A stretch of 64,000 nt of DNA. Source: Streptomyces sp. NBC_00223 (GTDB lineage Bacteria; Actinomycetota; Actinomycetes; Streptomycetales; Streptomycetaceae). The stretch is from positions 3,271,501-3,335,500 of the forward strand of contig NZ_CP108109.1 of NCBI RefSeq assembly GCF_036199905.1, in the 5' to 3' direction. Positions 16,125-24,721 of this stretch are shown one piece after another; positions within the stretch are counted from its first letter, which is position 1; each line of letters starts with the position of its first letter. The notes beneath the pieces were generated by a model. The model saw only the letters and a program-made list of their open reading frames with translations. It was not told the DNA's origin and made no database searches. The position numbers and the translations under genes are program-made.

Positions 16125-17243
16125 ATGCATCTGGCGGAGTACCTGGCGCTGCGGCCGGTTCCGGCGGCGGGCGTCGTCCTGTCGCTGACAGGGCGCTGCA
16201 CCTTGCGCTGCGCGCACTGCTCGACGGACTCCACGGGGGCGGGTACGGACCTTCCGGCGGGTGAACTGGTCCGCTTCGCGGCGGGGTTCGGGTCCCGGGC
16301 GGCCGGGCGCGACGCCGTCGGCGTATGTGCTCCGGCGGGTGCCCGGGCTTCCGACAACGCGCCCGTGCCGCCTGTGCCGCCCGCCGTCGCCCTGCTCACC
16401 GGGGGCGAACCGCTGCTGCGGCCCCGCCTGGTCCGTGAACTGGCCGACCTCTGCCGGGAGTCCGGCACCGCCACTTTTCTGCTCACCGGCATGTTCTACG
16501 CCCGGGCCGCCCGCGTACCGGCCCCCGTCGCCGCCGCGCTCGACGCGGTCGACCATGTGTCGGCCAGCCTGGACCGCTTCCACGAGGCCGAGGTGCCCAG
16601 GGAGGCGGTCTTCCGCGCGCTGCGGGAGCTGCTGGACCGGGGCAAGGACGTCAGCCTCCATCTGCTGGCCTCGGACGGCGACGACCCCTACCCGGACGAG
16701 ACGGCGGCCGCGGTGCGGCGCGAGTTCGGCGACCGGGTTCCCATGCTGGTCGGGCGGCTGGCCCCGGTGGGCCGGGCCCGTACGCTGCTGTTCGCCGCAC
16801 GGGGGCGAACGCCGGACCTGCCCGCTCCGGCCTCCGACGCCGGGCCCTGCGCGATGGCCGCGTGGCCCGTCGTCGGACCGGACGGCACGGTCACCGCGTG
16901 CTGCAACCAGGACGTGCTCGATCTGCGGCCGGTGCCCCCGCACCTCCTGCTCGGGCACGTCGGGCGCGACGACTGGTCGGAGATCCGCTCCCGTACGCTC
17001 GGCTCCCCCGCGCTGCGGGCGATTCGCACCCTCGGCGCCGGGTCCTGCGCCCGCTGCCGCGAACTGCGCGGTACGGAGCCGCGGACCGACGCGCTGGCGG
17101 CCGTACTGGAGGGCCCGGTACGGCAGTTGCAGGCACGCGCGGGGGCGGCCGGGTTCGCCCGGCGGTACGGGTCGGCCCGTCACGCCGACCTCGTTCTGCT
17201 CGGCGCCGCCGCCGACCCGGGGGCGGCGCCGTGCGCCGGCTGA
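16125..17243 (+). CDS. Radical SAM/SPASM-type protein 1
   Basis: 372 residues. The [4Fe-4S] motif CTLRCAHC sits at 25-32 (CxxxCxxC), followed by LLTGGEPLL, the SAM-binding GGEP loop. C-terminal cysteines GPCAMAAW, TACCNQDV and SCARCREL form a short SPASM/twitch-like cluster region for one or two extra iron-sulfur centres, usual in peptide-modifying enzymes. ATG 16125 is chosen from the start of homology; no Shine-Dalgarno is visible. First gene of a seven-gene operon, overlapping the second radical SAM gene by 13 bases. Likely a peptide maturase acting on the divergent small proteins; the bond made cannot be predicted. Confidence 0.85.
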   Translation: MHLAEYLALRPVPAAGVVLSLTGRCTLRCAHCSTDSTGAGTDLPAGELVRFAAGFGSRAAGRDAVGVCAPAGARASDNAPVPPVPPAVALLTGGEPLLRPRLVRELADLCRESGTATFLLTGMFYARAARVPAPVAAALDAVDHVSASLDRFHEAEVPREAVFRALRELLDRGKDVSLHLLASDGDDPYPDETAAAVRREFGDRVPMLVGRLAPVGRARTLLFAARGRTPDLPAPASDAGPCAMAAWPVVGPDGTVTACCNQDVLDLRPVPPHLLLGHVGRDDWSEIRSRTLGSPALRAIRTLGAGSCARCRELRGTEPRTDALAAVLEGPVRQLQARAGAAGFARRYGSARHADLVLLGAAADPGAAPCAG

Positions 17244-18682
17244 CGCTGGACGAGGTGGCGGCCGCGCGTGAGGAGCGCGGCCGCGCGGCGCTGCTCTACC
17301 TCACCGACCGCTGCCCGGTCGGCTGCGCGCACTGCTCGGTCGACGCGCGGCCGCTGGGGCCGCGGATCACCGACTGGGAACGGTTCGAGCAGGTGCTCGA
17401 CCTGCTGTGCGCGGAGGAACCGCTGTCCGTGGTGGGCGTGTCCGGCGGGGAGCCCTTCGTCGAGCGCCGAGGTCTGACGCTGGCCGCGCGGCGGCTCACC
17501 GACGCGGGCAAGCACCTTGTGCCGTACACCAGCGGGAACTGGGCCGCGTCCGGGCGGGTTCCGGCGTGGATACGGGAGGTGCTGCGGCTCAGCGCGTGTC
17601 TGGTGCTCAGCACGGACAGCTTCCACGCCGCCCGGCTGCCCTCGGCCGCGTTCGTGAACGCGGCGCGGACGGCGGCGGAGGAAGGCGTCTGGATCGGCTG
17701 CCAGGTCCTCGCGGACGGCGGACAGCCGGACGCGGCCCGCCGGTTGCTCCACGAGGCCCTCGGCCCGAACTGGCCCTCCTACGCGGAGATCAAACCCGTC
17801 CCCCTGCTCCCCTACGGCCGCGCCGCCACCCCCGACCCCGCGCCGACGGCCTCCCGGCCCGCGACCGGGTCTCGGCTCGCGCCGAACTCCCGGCCCGGGA
17901 CGACGGCCTCGCGGCCGACAGCGACCAACCCGTGGTCACCGAACGCGACTCTGCCGTCGGCAGAGGAGAACTCCCGGCCCGGCGGGGACGACTCGCCACT
18001 CACGGCGGGCAACACGGCTTCCACGAAAGCGGATTCGCAACCCGAAGAATCCAACCCGCGCCCCGCGACCCAGGCGCCCCCACGAGCCGCCGCGACCGGC
18101 TCACCCTCAACGACGGGGGCCTCGCCGTCCGGGGCCGACTCACCCGGCGCCGTAACCGGCTCATCGCCCGCGGCGGCGAACTCGCGGGGCGCCGCGACCG
18201 ACTCCCGGTTTACGGCAACAGACTCGCTGCCCGAGGCGGAGAACTCCCGGCCCGTCGGGGCCGACTCGGCGGCGGCGACGGGTGGTTCGCCTTCCGAGGG
18301 CGGGCTCGGGGTGGGGCGGTGTGGGGTGGCCGGGGCGCCGGTTGTGCGGTACGACGGGCGGATCGCGGTCTGCTGCAACGAGGTCGTGGCGGCCGGCGGC
18401 GGGCCTGCGGGGCTGCGCCGCGACAGCCGCGAGCCCGACGTGCTCGCCCGGCTCGCGGCCGACCCGTACCTCACCGTCCTCGGCGGCCCCGGCGCGGCCG
18501 CGCTGACCGCCCTGCCCGCGTACCGCGACCTCGCAGACCATCCGCGCACGGACCTGTGCGCGCTGTGCTGGCGGATGGCCGCCCGCCCCCCGGCCGGGCC
18601 CGCCCTGCGCGCCCTGGCCCTGCTGACCGCCGGTACGGCGGGCCCGTCCCGGTCACGGCCAGGCGCGGGGAGCGCGTCGTGA
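17231..18682 (+). CDS. Radical SAM protein 2 with long low-complexity insertion
   Basis: 483 residues from GTG 17231. CPVGCAHC (28-35) binds the iron-sulfur cluster; GVSGGEPFVE binds SAM. The C-terminal cysteine part GRCGVAG, IAVCCNEV and DLCALCWRM mirrors radical SAM protein 1. Between about residues 196 and 358 lies an insertion of some 160 residues made almost only of Ser, Thr, Ala, Pro, Gly, Asn and Arg, with recurrent NSRP and ADS words and no predicted fold. Such an insert between barrel and SPASM part is very unusual. Stop overlaps the next GTG by four bases. Possibly the two radical SAM proteins work as a pair. Confidence 0.85.
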   Translation: MRRLTLDEVAAAREERGRAALLYLTDRCPVGCAHCSVDARPLGPRITDWERFEQVLDLLCAEEPLSVVGVSGGEPFVERRGLTLAARRLTDAGKHLVPYTSGNWAASGRVPAWIREVLRLSACLVLSTDSFHAARLPSAAFVNAARTAAEEGVWIGCQVLADGGQPDAARRLLHEALGPNWPSYAEIKPVPLLPYGRAATPDPAPTASRPATGSRLAPNSRPGTTASRPTATNPWSPNATLPSAEENSRPGGDDSPLTAGNTASTKADSQPEESNPRPATQAPPRAAATGSPSTTGASPSGADSPGAVTGSSPAAANSRGAATDSRFTATDSLPEAENSRPVGADSAAATGGSPSEGGLGVGRCGVAGAPVVRYDGRIAVCCNEVVAAGGGPAGLRRDSREPDVLARLAADPYLTVLGGPGAAALTALPAYRDLADHPRTDLCALCWRMAARPPAGPALRALALLTAGTAGPSRSRPGAGSAS

Positions 18683-19371
18683 CCGGGCGGGCGGCGGCCC
18701 TGCGGGGCAAGACCGGCGTGGCGATGCCGGCGCTGCTGGGGGCCACCCGCCGGGTGTGGCGCGGCGACCGCCCGGCCGAGCGGTACGCCGAGTACCTGTG
18801 CCTGATGCATGCCGTGGTCCGCGCGAGCGTCCCGCTGATGACCGCGGCCGCCGCCCGCTGCGACGAACTGGCGGGGCAGGACCCCGTGGCCGGACCGCTC
18901 GCCGCCTACCTGCGTGAGCACTGCGTCGAGGAACGCGACCACGACGCCTGGCTGCTGGCCGACCTGGCGGCGATCGGCCGGGACCCGGCCGAGCCGGTCC
19001 GGCGCGTACCGCCGCCCGTCGTCGCGGAGTTGGTCGGCGCGCAGTACTACTGGCTGCTCCACCACCACCCGGTGGGCCTGCTCGGCTACATCGCCGTGCT
19101 GGAGGAGCAGCCGGGACCGCCGGAGCTGCCGGACCGGCTGGCCGCGCGTACCGGTCTGCCCCCGGAGGGCTTCCGTACGCTGCGCGCGCACGTCGCCGAG
19201 GACCCGGCGCACCGCGCGCGGCTGGACGAGGTGCTGGACGCCCTGCCGCTGGCGCCCGACCACGAGGCGCTGGTGGCCCTCAGCGCGCTGCACACCGTTT
19301 CGGCCGCGACGCGGCTCTTCGCTTGGCTGGCGGACCGCCGGCCGATGGGGGTGGACGCCCATGCCGTATGA
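18679..19371 (+). CDS. Haem-oxygenase-fold (HDO-like) iron enzyme
   Basis: 230 residues from GTG 18679 behind GGGGAG. All-helical, with the spacing of His and Glu ligands found in haem-oxygenase-like diiron oxidases: LMHAVVRASVPLM, REHCVEERDHDAWLLADL, YYWLLHHHPVGLLGYIAVLEE. It resembles the 'iron-containing redox enzyme' family; TenA-like proteins share the fold. In RiPP and other natural-product clusters such enzymes do oxidative C-C or C-N cleavage. Coupled to the radical SAM genes on one side and overlapping the small gene by 11 bases on the other. Reaction here is unknown. Confidence 0.75.
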   Translation: MTGRAAALRGKTGVAMPALLGATRRVWRGDRPAERYAEYLCLMHAVVRASVPLMTAAAARCDELAGQDPVAGPLAAYLREHCVEERDHDAWLLADLAAIGRDPAEPVRRVPPPVVAELVGAQYYWLLHHHPVGLLGYIAVLEEQPGPPELPDRLAARTGLPPEGFRTLRAHVAEDPAHRARLDEVLDALPLAPDHEALVALSALHTVSAATRLFAWLADRRPMGVDAHAV

Positions 19372-19714
19372 CAGCGCACCGAACGATCCGCGGGACCCGC
19401 GCGAACAGCGGGACCCGGCACCGGCCCGGGACCAGCGGGACCCGCACGACCCGAATCCGGCCCGGGACCAGCGGGACCCGGAACCGGCCTGGGACCCGCA
19501 CGACCCGGACACCCCGGACCGGGTCCACCCGCTGGACGCCCTCGCCGACGCGGGCTTCCCCGTCGCCGGCATGCCCCCGGAGCAGCGTGCCGTTCTCGCG
19601 GCCCTCACGCCCGCCGAGACCGACGTGCTGCTGGAGATCAAGCGGCGGCTGGACGACTCCGAGCCGGAGGTGCTGGCGCACGAAGCGGGCCTCATCGGCG
19701 GCCTGTTCTTCTGA
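19361..19714 (+). CDS. Small 'aroma-sacti cluster'-like protein
   Basis: 117 residues. The first 55 are a disordered Asp/Pro/Arg tract of near-repeats (PARDQRDPHDPN, PARDQRDPEPAW). The last 60 are conserved-looking: PLDALADAGFPVAGMPPEQR, AVLAALTPAETDVLLEIKRRLD, ending GLIGGLFF. This agrees with a small actinobacterial family that I remember being named 'aroma-sacti cluster domain', found beside radical SAM RiPP genes; I cannot verify that here. It could be a second kind of precursor or a small partner protein. ATG 19361 overlaps the upstream stop by 11 bases. Confidence 0.65.
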   Translation: MPYDSAPNDPRDPREQRDPAPARDQRDPHDPNPARDQRDPEPAWDPHDPDTPDRVHPLDALADAGFPVAGMPPEQRAVLAALTPAETDVLLEIKRRLDDSEPEVLAHEAGLIGGLFF

Positions 19715-19727
19715 CCGGGAGGTTGCG

Positions 19728-22700
19728 ATGAGCGACACCGCACGCTGCCCGCACTGCTCCGCCGCCGTCCCGGAGCAGGCCCGCTTCTGCCCGTACTGCG
19801 GCGCCGAGACCGCGCACGACCCGGCGTCGGACGCGCCCGAGGCCCGCAAGCTGGTCACCGTCGTCTTCTGCGACCTGACCGGCTCCACCGAGCTGTCCGG
19901 GCGGCTGGACGCGGAGGCCCTGCGGGCGGTCACCCTGCGGTACTTCGCGGTGATGCGCGAACGCCTTGAGCGGCACGGCGGCACCGTCGAGAAGTTCATC
20001 GGCGACGCGGTGATGGCCGTCTTCGGCGTGCCCGTGCTGCACGAGGACGACGCCCAGCGCGCGGTCCGGGCCGCGCTGGAGATGCTCACCGCGCTCGACC
20101 GGCTCAACGAGGAGCTGGAGCGCGACCACGGCGTCCGCCTCAACGTCCGTATCGGCATCAACACCGGTGAGGTCGTGGCGACCGGCGACCCCTTCGCCCG
20201 CCAGGTGCTGGTCTCCGGCGAGGTGGTCAATGTCGCCGCCCGGCTGGAGCAGAACGCGCGTCCCGGCGAGATCCTGATCGGCCCGCAGACCTACCGGGCC
20301 GTGCACCGCCTGGTGGTGACCGAGGTGGTCGGCCCGCTGCGGCTCAAGGGCAAGGCCGACACGGTGACCGGGCGCCGGCTGCTCGACCTGCGCGGCGACG
20401 ACCCGGCCGTGCTGCGCCGCTTCGACTCGCCGTTCGTCGGCCGCGCGGACGAGCTGCGCGAGGTGCGGCTGATCGCCGAGCGGGCGGTACGCGGACGGCA
20501 GGTCCAGCTGCTGACCCTCTTCGGCGACGCGGGCATCGGCAAGACCCGGCTGGCCAGGCACTGGCTGGCGCAGGCGTCGGCCGAGGGCATGCTGGTGGGC
20601 TCCGGCCGCTGCCGCCCGTACGGGGAGGGCGGTTCGCTGCTGGCCCTCGCGGACGCGGTACGGCCGCTGGCGGACGCCGTGGGCCGGGCCGACGGGCCCG
20701 GACACCCGGACGCGGCCGAGGCATTGGCGGTGCTGCGCGGCGGGCTGCTGTTGGACGGCGCGCCGAGCCCGTCGCTGGAGGACACCTGCTGGGCGGTGAC
20801 CTGGCTGCTGGAGGCGGCCGGCCGGGACCGCCCGCTCGCGCTGGTGCTCGACGACTGCCACTGGGCGTCCCCGGTGCTGTACGACGTGGTGGACCACATC
20901 GTCGCGGAGGTGCGGGACACCCCGGTGGTCGTGCTGTGCACCGCGCGGCCCGAAATGCTCGACCGGCGGCCCGGCTGGGGCGGCGGGGTGCTCAACGCGA
21001 GCGCCACCGTCGTACCGCCGCTGACGCCGGACGAAGTACGGCTGCTCGCGGGCCACTTGACCGGCGGGGCACGGCGGGAGGTGGTCGCGCACGCCTCGGA
21101 GGGGGCCGACGCGCTGCTGGACCGGGCCGAGGGCAATCCGCTGTATCTGGAGCAACTGCTCGCCATGGTGGGCGAGTCCGGGCCGGGGGACGGCGAATCC
21201 GGGACGGCGGACGGTGTCTGCCCGCCGGACACGCTTCCGCCGACGATGCACGCGCTGCTCGCCGCCCGGATCGAGGCGCTGGAGCCGGGCCAGCGGGCCA
21301 CCCTGGACGTCGCGGCGGTCGCCGGGCGGGACTTCACCCTGGACGAGGTGGGGGCCGTGCTCGGCGCGAGCGCCCACCCCGCGCGGGCCGCGGAGGTCGA
21401 GCCCGCCGTGCACGCGCTGGTCCGCCGCCGCCTGGTCGAGCCGTCGCGCACCGCGGCCCGCCGCCGGGGCACCCCGTACCGCTTCGCGAGCGCGCTGATC
21501 CGCGAGGTGGCGTACGGCGGGATGGCCAAGCGGACCAGGGCCGAGCGGCACGAACGGCTCGCCGACCATCTGCTGGCCCGCGGCGCCGACGACGAGACGG
21601 TCGGCGCCCATCTGGAGCGGGCCCACCGGCTGCGTACCGAACTCGGGCCCCACGACACGGCGTTGGAGCCGCTGCGGCAGGCCGCCGCCCGGCATCTGGG
21701 CGCCGCGGGCCTCACCGCGGCCGACCGCTGCGACCTGATCCGGGCCGCCGATCTGCTGGAGCGGGCGGTCCATCTGCACGGCCGGGGCAGCCCGGAGGGC
21801 CTGCCCGCCGCCCAGCGGCTCGGCGAGGTGCTGTGCGGGCTCGGCCGCGCGGAGGAGGGCCGTACGCTGATCGCCACCGTCCACACGGACGCGACGGCCG
21901 CGGGTGAGCGCCGGATCGCCGCGCACGCCCGGCTCCATCTGGCCTGCACCGACCCGGCGGGCGACTTCGCGGCCTCGGTACGGGCGGCCACCGGGACCGC
22001 GCCGGTCTTCGAGGCGTACGGCGACCATCTGGGCCTGGCCCGGGTGACATTGCGGCTGGGCCAGCACGAGCAGGTGCAGGGCCGGTTCGCGGCCAGCCGT
22101 ACGCACCTCGAACAGGCCCTGGCGCACGCGGACTCGGCGGGCGCGGGCACCGAGACCGCCAACGCCCTGGGCGCGCTGGCCATCGCGCTGTGGCTCGGCC
22201 CGACCCCGGCCGCCGAGGCGGTCGTCCGCTGCCGGGCGCTGCTGGACGCGCACGCCGACCGGCGGGCGGTACGGGCGGCGGTCCACTACCCGCTGGCCGT
22301 ACTGCACGCGCTGCGCGGGGAGTTCGAGCCCGCGCGGGCCGGACTGGCCGTCGCCGAGCCGATCATGCGCGATCTGGGCCTGGGCCACGCGCAGGCGTTC
22401 ACCGCGCTGTTCACCGCGTCCGTGGACCTGCTGGCCGGCCGGCTCGGCGACGCGGAGACCCGGCTGCGGGAGTCCCGTACGGCCGCCCAGCGGCTCGGCG
22501 ACAGCGCGCTGACCGCCACCGCGGCCCGCAACCTCACCCGGGTGCTGCTGATGCGCGGCCGCTACGACGAGGCCGCCCGGGAGATCGAGGCCGTCACCGC
22601 GGAGCCGTCCTCGCCGGTGGACGCGGCCGAGACCGACGGCGTACGGGCCAGGATCCTGGCCGAACGCGGCGACGGCGAGCAGGGGTTGCGGCTGGCCGAC

Positions 22701-22901
22701 CGCGCGGTGGCCGCCGCCGCGCGCACCGACTGTCCGGCCGGGCTCGGCACCGCCCGGCTCGACCGGGCCCGGGTGCTGGCCTCGCTCGGCCGGGGCGGGG
22801 AGGCCGCGGCGGCGGCGCGGGCCGCCCGCGCGGAGTTCCTGCGCAAGGACCATCAGGTCGGCCGCGGTTGGGCCGACGCCTTCCTCGACGGGTTGGAGTG
22901 A
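19728..22901 (+). CDS. Zinc ribbon - class III cyclase - ATPase - TPR regulator
   Basis: 1,057 residues from ATG 19728 (GGGAGG upstream). Domains: zinc ribbon CPHC...CPYC (7-24); class III nucleotidyl cyclase domain (about 40-215) with metal Asp49 in VVFCDLTGSTEL and the second Asp in KFIGDAVMAVFG, plus NVRIGINTGEV; STAND/AAA ATPase with Walker A GDAGIGKT (about 267) and ALVLDDCHW as Walker B; then about 500 residues of MalT/TPR-like helical repeats. Both metal aspartates are present, so cyclic nucleotide synthesis is possible. Such proteins act as large signalling switches. In a biosynthetic operon it may sense a peptide or partner. Confidence 0.88.
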   Translation: MSDTARCPHCSAAVPEQARFCPYCGAETAHDPASDAPEARKLVTVVFCDLTGSTELSGRLDAEALRAVTLRYFAVMRERLERHGGTVEKFIGDAVMAVFGVPVLHEDDAQRAVRAALEMLTALDRLNEELERDHGVRLNVRIGINTGEVVATGDPFARQVLVSGEVVNVAARLEQNARPGEILIGPQTYRAVHRLVVTEVVGPLRLKGKADTVTGRRLLDLRGDDPAVLRRFDSPFVGRADELREVRLIAERAVRGRQVQLLTLFGDAGIGKTRLARHWLAQASAEGMLVGSGRCRPYGEGGSLLALADAVRPLADAVGRADGPGHPDAAEALAVLRGGLLLDGAPSPSLEDTCWAVTWLLEAAGRDRPLALVLDDCHWASPVLYDVVDHIVAEVRDTPVVVLCTARPEMLDRRPGWGGGVLNASATVVPPLTPDEVRLLAGHLTGGARREVVAHASEGADALLDRAEGNPLYLEQLLAMVGESGPGDGESGTADGVCPPDTLPPTMHALLAARIEALEPGQRATLDVAAVAGRDFTLDEVGAVLGASAHPARAAEVEPAVHALVRRRLVEPSRTAARRRGTPYRFASALIREVAYGGMAKRTRAERHERLADHLLARGADDETVGAHLERAHRLRTELGPHDTALEPLRQAAARHLGAAGLTAADRCDLIRAADLLERAVHLHGRGSPEGLPAAQRLGEVLCGLGRAEEGRTLIATVHTDATAAGERRIAAHARLHLACTDPAGDFAASVRAATGTAPVFEAYGDHLGLARVTLRLGQHEQVQGRFAASRTHLEQALAHADSAGAGTETANALGALAIALWLGPTPAAEAVVRCRALLDAHADRRAVRAAVHYPLAVLHALRGEFEPARAGLAVAEPIMRDLGLGHAQAFTALFTASVDLLAGRLGDAETRLRESRTAAQRLGDSALTATAARNLTRVLLMRGRYDEAAREIEAVTAEPSSPVDAAETDGVRARILAERGDGEQGLRLADRAVAAAARTDCPAGLGTARLDRARVLASLGRGGEAAAAARAARAEFLRKDHQVGRGWADAFLDGLE

Positions 22902-22905
22902 CACC

Positions 22906-23760
22906 GTGACCGGTACAGCCGACGCCGCTCGTACCGCCCAGGCGCGTACGGGCACCTCGCTGACCTGGAGCCTGCTCACCCAGGAGCGCGGCACCGCGGA
23001 GGTCCCCGCCGCGTGGGGCGGGGAGGTCACGCCCGAGTGGGCCTGGGGCGGATCGACCGGCCGGGGGGTGCGGGTCTGCGTCGTGGACAGCGGGGTCGAG
23101 GCGGAGCATCCGATGATCGGCCCGGTGGACGGCTCCTGGGTGGTCGCCCCAGTGAACGGCTCGATCCGGGTGACCGAGACCGCGCCCGTCGACGTCTGCG
23201 GGCACGGCTCGGCGTGCGCGGGCATCATCCGCTCGCTCGCGCCCGAGTGCGAGATCCACAGTGTGCGGGTGCTCGGCGAGAGTTTCGGCGGCACCGGGGA
23301 CGTCTTCGTGGCGGGGCTGCGGTGGGCGGTGGAGCAGGGCTTCGACGTGATCAATCTGAGCCTGTCCACCTCCCGGCCCAAGTTCACCGCGCCGCTGCGG
23401 GAGGTCGCCGACGACGCGTTCTTCCGGCGCAGCGTGATCGTCGCGTCGGCGCACAACATGCGGGTGGAGAGCTTCCCCTGGCGGTTCTCCTCGGTGATCT
23501 CGGTCGGCAGCCACGACGTGGACGACCCGGATCTGGTGCTCTACAACCCGTCCCCGCCGGTGGAGTTCTTCGCGCAGGGACAGAACGTCGAGGTCGCGTG
23601 GCTGGGCGGCGCGCGGACCCGTAACACCGGCAACAGCTTCGCGACCCCGCGGATCTCCGGCCTGTGCGCGCTGATCCTCGCCAAGCATCCGCGGGTCACC
23701 GCCTTCCAGCTCAAGAACATCCTTTATCTGACCGCAGCGAACGTCCGAGGAGAGTCATGA
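22906..23760 (+). CDS. Cytoplasmic subtilisin-like (S8) serine protease
   Basis: 284 residues from GTG 22906, four bases after the cyclase stop. Catalytic triad Asp61 (CVVDSG), His100 (CGHGSAC) and Ser244 (GNSFATP), with oxyanion Asn184 in SAHN, all intact. There is no signal peptide and no propeptide of the usual length, so it is intracellular. In RiPP clusters an S8 protease often removes the leader peptide; here it is a good candidate for processing the three divergent small proteins. It overlaps the GAF gene by four bases. Confidence 0.88.
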   Translation: MTGTADAARTAQARTGTSLTWSLLTQERGTAEVPAAWGGEVTPEWAWGGSTGRGVRVCVVDSGVEAEHPMIGPVDGSWVVAPVNGSIRVTETAPVDVCGHGSACAGIIRSLAPECEIHSVRVLGESFGGTGDVFVAGLRWAVEQGFDVINLSLSTSRPKFTAPLREVADDAFFRRSVIVASAHNMRVESFPWRFSSVISVGSHDVDDPDLVLYNPSPPVEFFAQGQNVEVAWLGGARTRNTGNSFATPRISGLCALILAKHPRVTAFQLKNILYLTAANVRGES

Positions 23761-24410
23761 CCCACAGCAACGAGCTGCTGGCGGCGGTGTCGGCGGCGAT
23801 GGCGGATTCCGGCGCGGAGAGCCGCAGGCTGCTCCAGTCCGTGGTCGACGCCGCGCGCGCGATCTTCGGGGCGCAGGCCAGCTCCATCTTCCTGCTGGAC
23901 GAGGAGAGCGGCGAGCTGGTCTTCGAGGCGGTCGCCGGGCAGGGTGAGGAGTGGCTGGTCGGGCAGCGCTTCCCGCGCGACCGGGGGATCGCGGGGTGGG
24001 TGGCGAGCAGCGGCGAGGCGATGGTGGTCGACGACCTGTCGGCCAGCGCCTCCTTCGCCCGGGACATCGCCGAGTCCACCCGGTACGTGCCGCGTTCGCT
24101 GATGGCGGTGCCGCTGAGCTACGACGACCAGGTGCTCGGCGTGCTCGAAGTGCTGGACGCGAGCCCGCAGGCGCGGTCCGGGCTGGCCGAGTTGGAGCTG
24201 CTGGGGCTGTTCGCCAACCAGGCCGGGGTGGCGCTGCGGATCGTCTCGCGGACCCGGGCGGTACGCGGCGCGCTGGTCGGCGCGGGCGAGGACTTCAGCG
24301 AACTGGTCGGCCTGGTGCAGACGTTGCAGCGGCTGGACGGCGACCGCAGGGAGTCCGGCTTCCGGCTGATCGACTCCCTGCGCGACGTCCTGAGCCCGAC
24401 GGCGCCCTGA
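23757..24410 (+). CDS. GAF-domain protein
   Basis: 217 residues, ATGA overlap with the protease gene. A single GAF fold at about 25-165: SSIFLLDEESGELVFEAVAG, GIAGWVASSGEAMVVDDL, SLMAVPLSYDDQVLGVLEVL. No output domain; the C-terminal 45 residues are helical (FSELVGLVQTLQRLD). GAF domains bind cyclic nucleotides or small ligands, so it could respond to a product of the cyclase encoded two genes upstream. That link is inference. Last gene of the operon. Confidence 0.85.
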   Translation: MTHSNELLAAVSAAMADSGAESRRLLQSVVDAARAIFGAQASSIFLLDEESGELVFEAVAGQGEEWLVGQRFPRDRGIAGWVASSGEAMVVDDLSASASFARDIAESTRYVPRSLMAVPLSYDDQVLGVLEVLDASPQARSGLAELELLGLFANQAGVALRIVSRTRAVRGALVGAGEDFSELVGLVQTLQRLDGDRRESGFRLIDSLRDVLSPTAP

Positions 24411-24721
24411 CCGCGCCCTGACCGCGAGCGGGCCCGGGTACGGGGGACGGGCCCGGCGGGCGGTACGGGTCAGGTGATGCGGGCCCGGCGGTACGGGTCC
24501 GCGCCCCGGCACGGGCCGACGGCACGGGCCCGGTGGTACGGGTCCGGCGGTACGGGTCCGGCGGTACGGGTCCGGCGGTACGGGTCCGCGCCCCGGCACG
24601 GGCCGACGGCACGGGTCCGCGCCCGGGACGTGACGGGCGGGCCCTGGCCGCCGCGGTGGGGCCGGGCCCGCCCTTCCGGCCCCGCGCCGCGCGGGCGGGA
24701 CCCCGGCGGCGGAGGCCGGGG
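24411..24721. repeat. 14-bp tandem repeats and a 38-bp duplication between convergent genes
   Basis: GGTACGGGTCCGGC is repeated head to tail about four times (24535-24590), and GTACGGGTCCGCGCCCCGGC with about 18 following bases is present at 24491 and again at 24578. No gene. The repeats separate the GAF and SARP genes and may help terminate transcription. Confidence 0.75.

Noticed and set aside
19698-23459. 1,255-residue open frame antisense to the cyclase gene.
   Set aside because: Composition typical of an antisense shadow; the sense protein has clear domains throughout.
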